From assembly GCA_003168295.1 (NCBI GenBank), contig PMST01000493.1, positions 10,967-26,135 on the forward strand: a stretch of 15,169 bases of DNA, given 5' to 3'. Under the pieces are notes generated by a model. The model was not told where the DNA came from, ran no database searches, and saw only the letters and a program-made list of their open reading frames with translations. This DNA comes from Actinomycetota bacterium. Lineage in GTDB: Bacteria; Actinomycetota; Actinomycetes; Streptosporangiales; Streptosporangiaceae. Position 1 is the first letter of the stretch. Every line of letters starts with the position of its first letter. Below are positions 14,743-15,169 of this stretch, in pieces. The translations under genes were made by a program, and so were the position numbers.

Positions 14743-14790
14743 TCGTGTGTCACCACTACCCCTAATGGGAGGGATCTGGTGACGCACGAT
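14742..14790 (+). terminator. Strong hairpin terminator after the AhpD-like gene
   Basis: ATCGTGTGTCACCA (14742-14755) pairs with TGGTGACGCACGAT (14777-14790) to form a 14-bp stem with a single G-U wobble. The 21-nt loop could fold a small inner CCC/GGG stem. It begins at the last base of the TGA stop. No T-tract follows, as is common for actinobacterial terminators. Being nearly symmetric, it may also stop minus-strand transcription coming from mraY. Confidence 0.75.
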
Positions 14791-14882
14791 AACCATTGAG
14801 GACCGCTTATAGCGGGCAAAAGGGGCATTTTGTCGGCTGCGGATGCGGGCGCGGGTCGGCGCGGTGCGCTAAGTCCGGGAAT
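14791..14882. other. Rest of the gap between the hairpin and mraY
   Basis: No gene is seen. Two weak inverted repeats occur: CCGC/GCGG around TTATA (14803-14815) and CAAAA/TTTTG around GGGGCA (14817-14832). Either might contribute to ending mraY transcription, but both stems are short. Confidence 0.3.
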
Positions 14883-15169
14883 TCAGCCGACGTAGAAGAT
14901 GCCTAGGCCTAGGGCTACGCAGATGCCGGCGATGATCCAGAAGCGGACCACGATCGTCGTCTCGGCCCAGCCGGCGAGCTCGAAATGGTGCTGCAGCGGG
15001 GCCATCCGGAACACCCGCTTACCGGTCAGCTTGAACGAGCCGACCTGGATCACCACCGAGAGCGTGATGATCACGAACAGGCCGCCCAGCAGGAACAGCA
15101 GCAGCTCGGTGTGCGTGGTGATGGCCAGCCCGGCCAGCACGCCGCCTAGGGCCAGCGACCCGGTGTCGC
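14883..15169 (-). CDS. mraY: MraY, phospho-MurNAc-pentapeptide translocase (C-terminal end, cut by window edge)
   Basis: MraY is the integral membrane enzyme that attaches phospho-MurNAc-pentapeptide to undecaprenyl phosphate, giving lipid I for MurG. Only the last 94 or so codons are here. The visible part begins with the conserved DTGSLALGG, which includes an active-site aspartate. It then shows membrane helices ([20 protein letters not shown]), the cytoplasmic [14 protein letters not shown] histidine motif, and the final helix ending GLGIFYVG. The downstream side, where murD and ftsW normally follow within a few bases, is instead a hairpin and unrelated genes. Its start and the rest of the dcw cluster lie beyond the right edge. 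Confidence 0.95.
   Translation of the reverse strand, partial: DTGSLALGGVLAGLAITTHTELLLFLLGGLFVIITLSVVIQVGSFKLTGKRVFRMAPLQHHFELAGWAETTIVVRFWIIAGICVALGLGIFYVG

Noticed and set aside
7687..14882. A mobile element or prophage as cause of the cluster split
   Set aside because: No transposase, integrase, terminal inverted repeats or attachment-site duplications were seen at either edge.
1..15169. CRISPR arrays, tRNA or rRNA genes
   Set aside because: No regularly spaced repeats and no cloverleaf or rRNA-like sequence was seen on either strand.

Overview
The window is high-GC DNA from an actinomycete (Actinomycetota). FtsZ begins like the Streptomyces/Streptosporangiales proteins and ends in the actinobacterial IPDFLK peptide. 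SepF, the glycine-rich start of MurG and the C-terminal end of MraY are also of actinobacterial type. A PIG-L hydrolase resembling the mycothiol enzymes Mca and MshB fits the same group. The order and genus cannot be fixed from the sequence alone.

The layout is a division and cell-wall (dcw) cluster on the minus strand, interrupted by a foreign-looking block. Reading leftwards in the transcription direction, mraY (C-terminal end only, 14883-15169) lies at the right edge. After a 7.2-kb interruption come ftsW, murG, murC, ftsQ, ftsZ, yggS and sepF (N-terminal part, cut by the left edge). murG/murC, murC/ftsQ and ftsZ/yggS overlap, so much of this run looks translationally coupled. A 310-bp gap ahead of ftsZ carries a good sigma-70-type promoter candidate.

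The interruption (7687-14882) sits exactly where actinobacteria normally carry murD. No murD is present in the window. The block contains a possible small zinc-finger ORF and a tightly overlapping plus-strand trio: a Mca/MshB-like PIG-L hydrolase, an MpaB/DUF2236 oxygenase-like protein and an ABC1/UbiB-type kinase. It also holds a convergent secreted alpha/beta hydrolase, a YjbR/MmcQ-family protein, and a MarR regulator divergent from an AhpD/carboxymuconolactone-decarboxylase-like protein. Two operator-like palindromes 21 bp apart fill the space between the last two genes. A strong hairpin closes the block before mraY.

The left part builds the lipid II precursor (MraY, MurG, MurC) and polymerises it at the septum (FtsW, FtsQ, FtsZ, SepF). 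The right block looks like accessory redox, thiol or lipid metabolism and has no obvious link to peptidoglycan. The main points of interest are the missing murD (and the missing pgeF between ftsZ and yggS), the hydrolase/oxygenase/kinase trio, and the MarR/AhpD-like pair with its operators.
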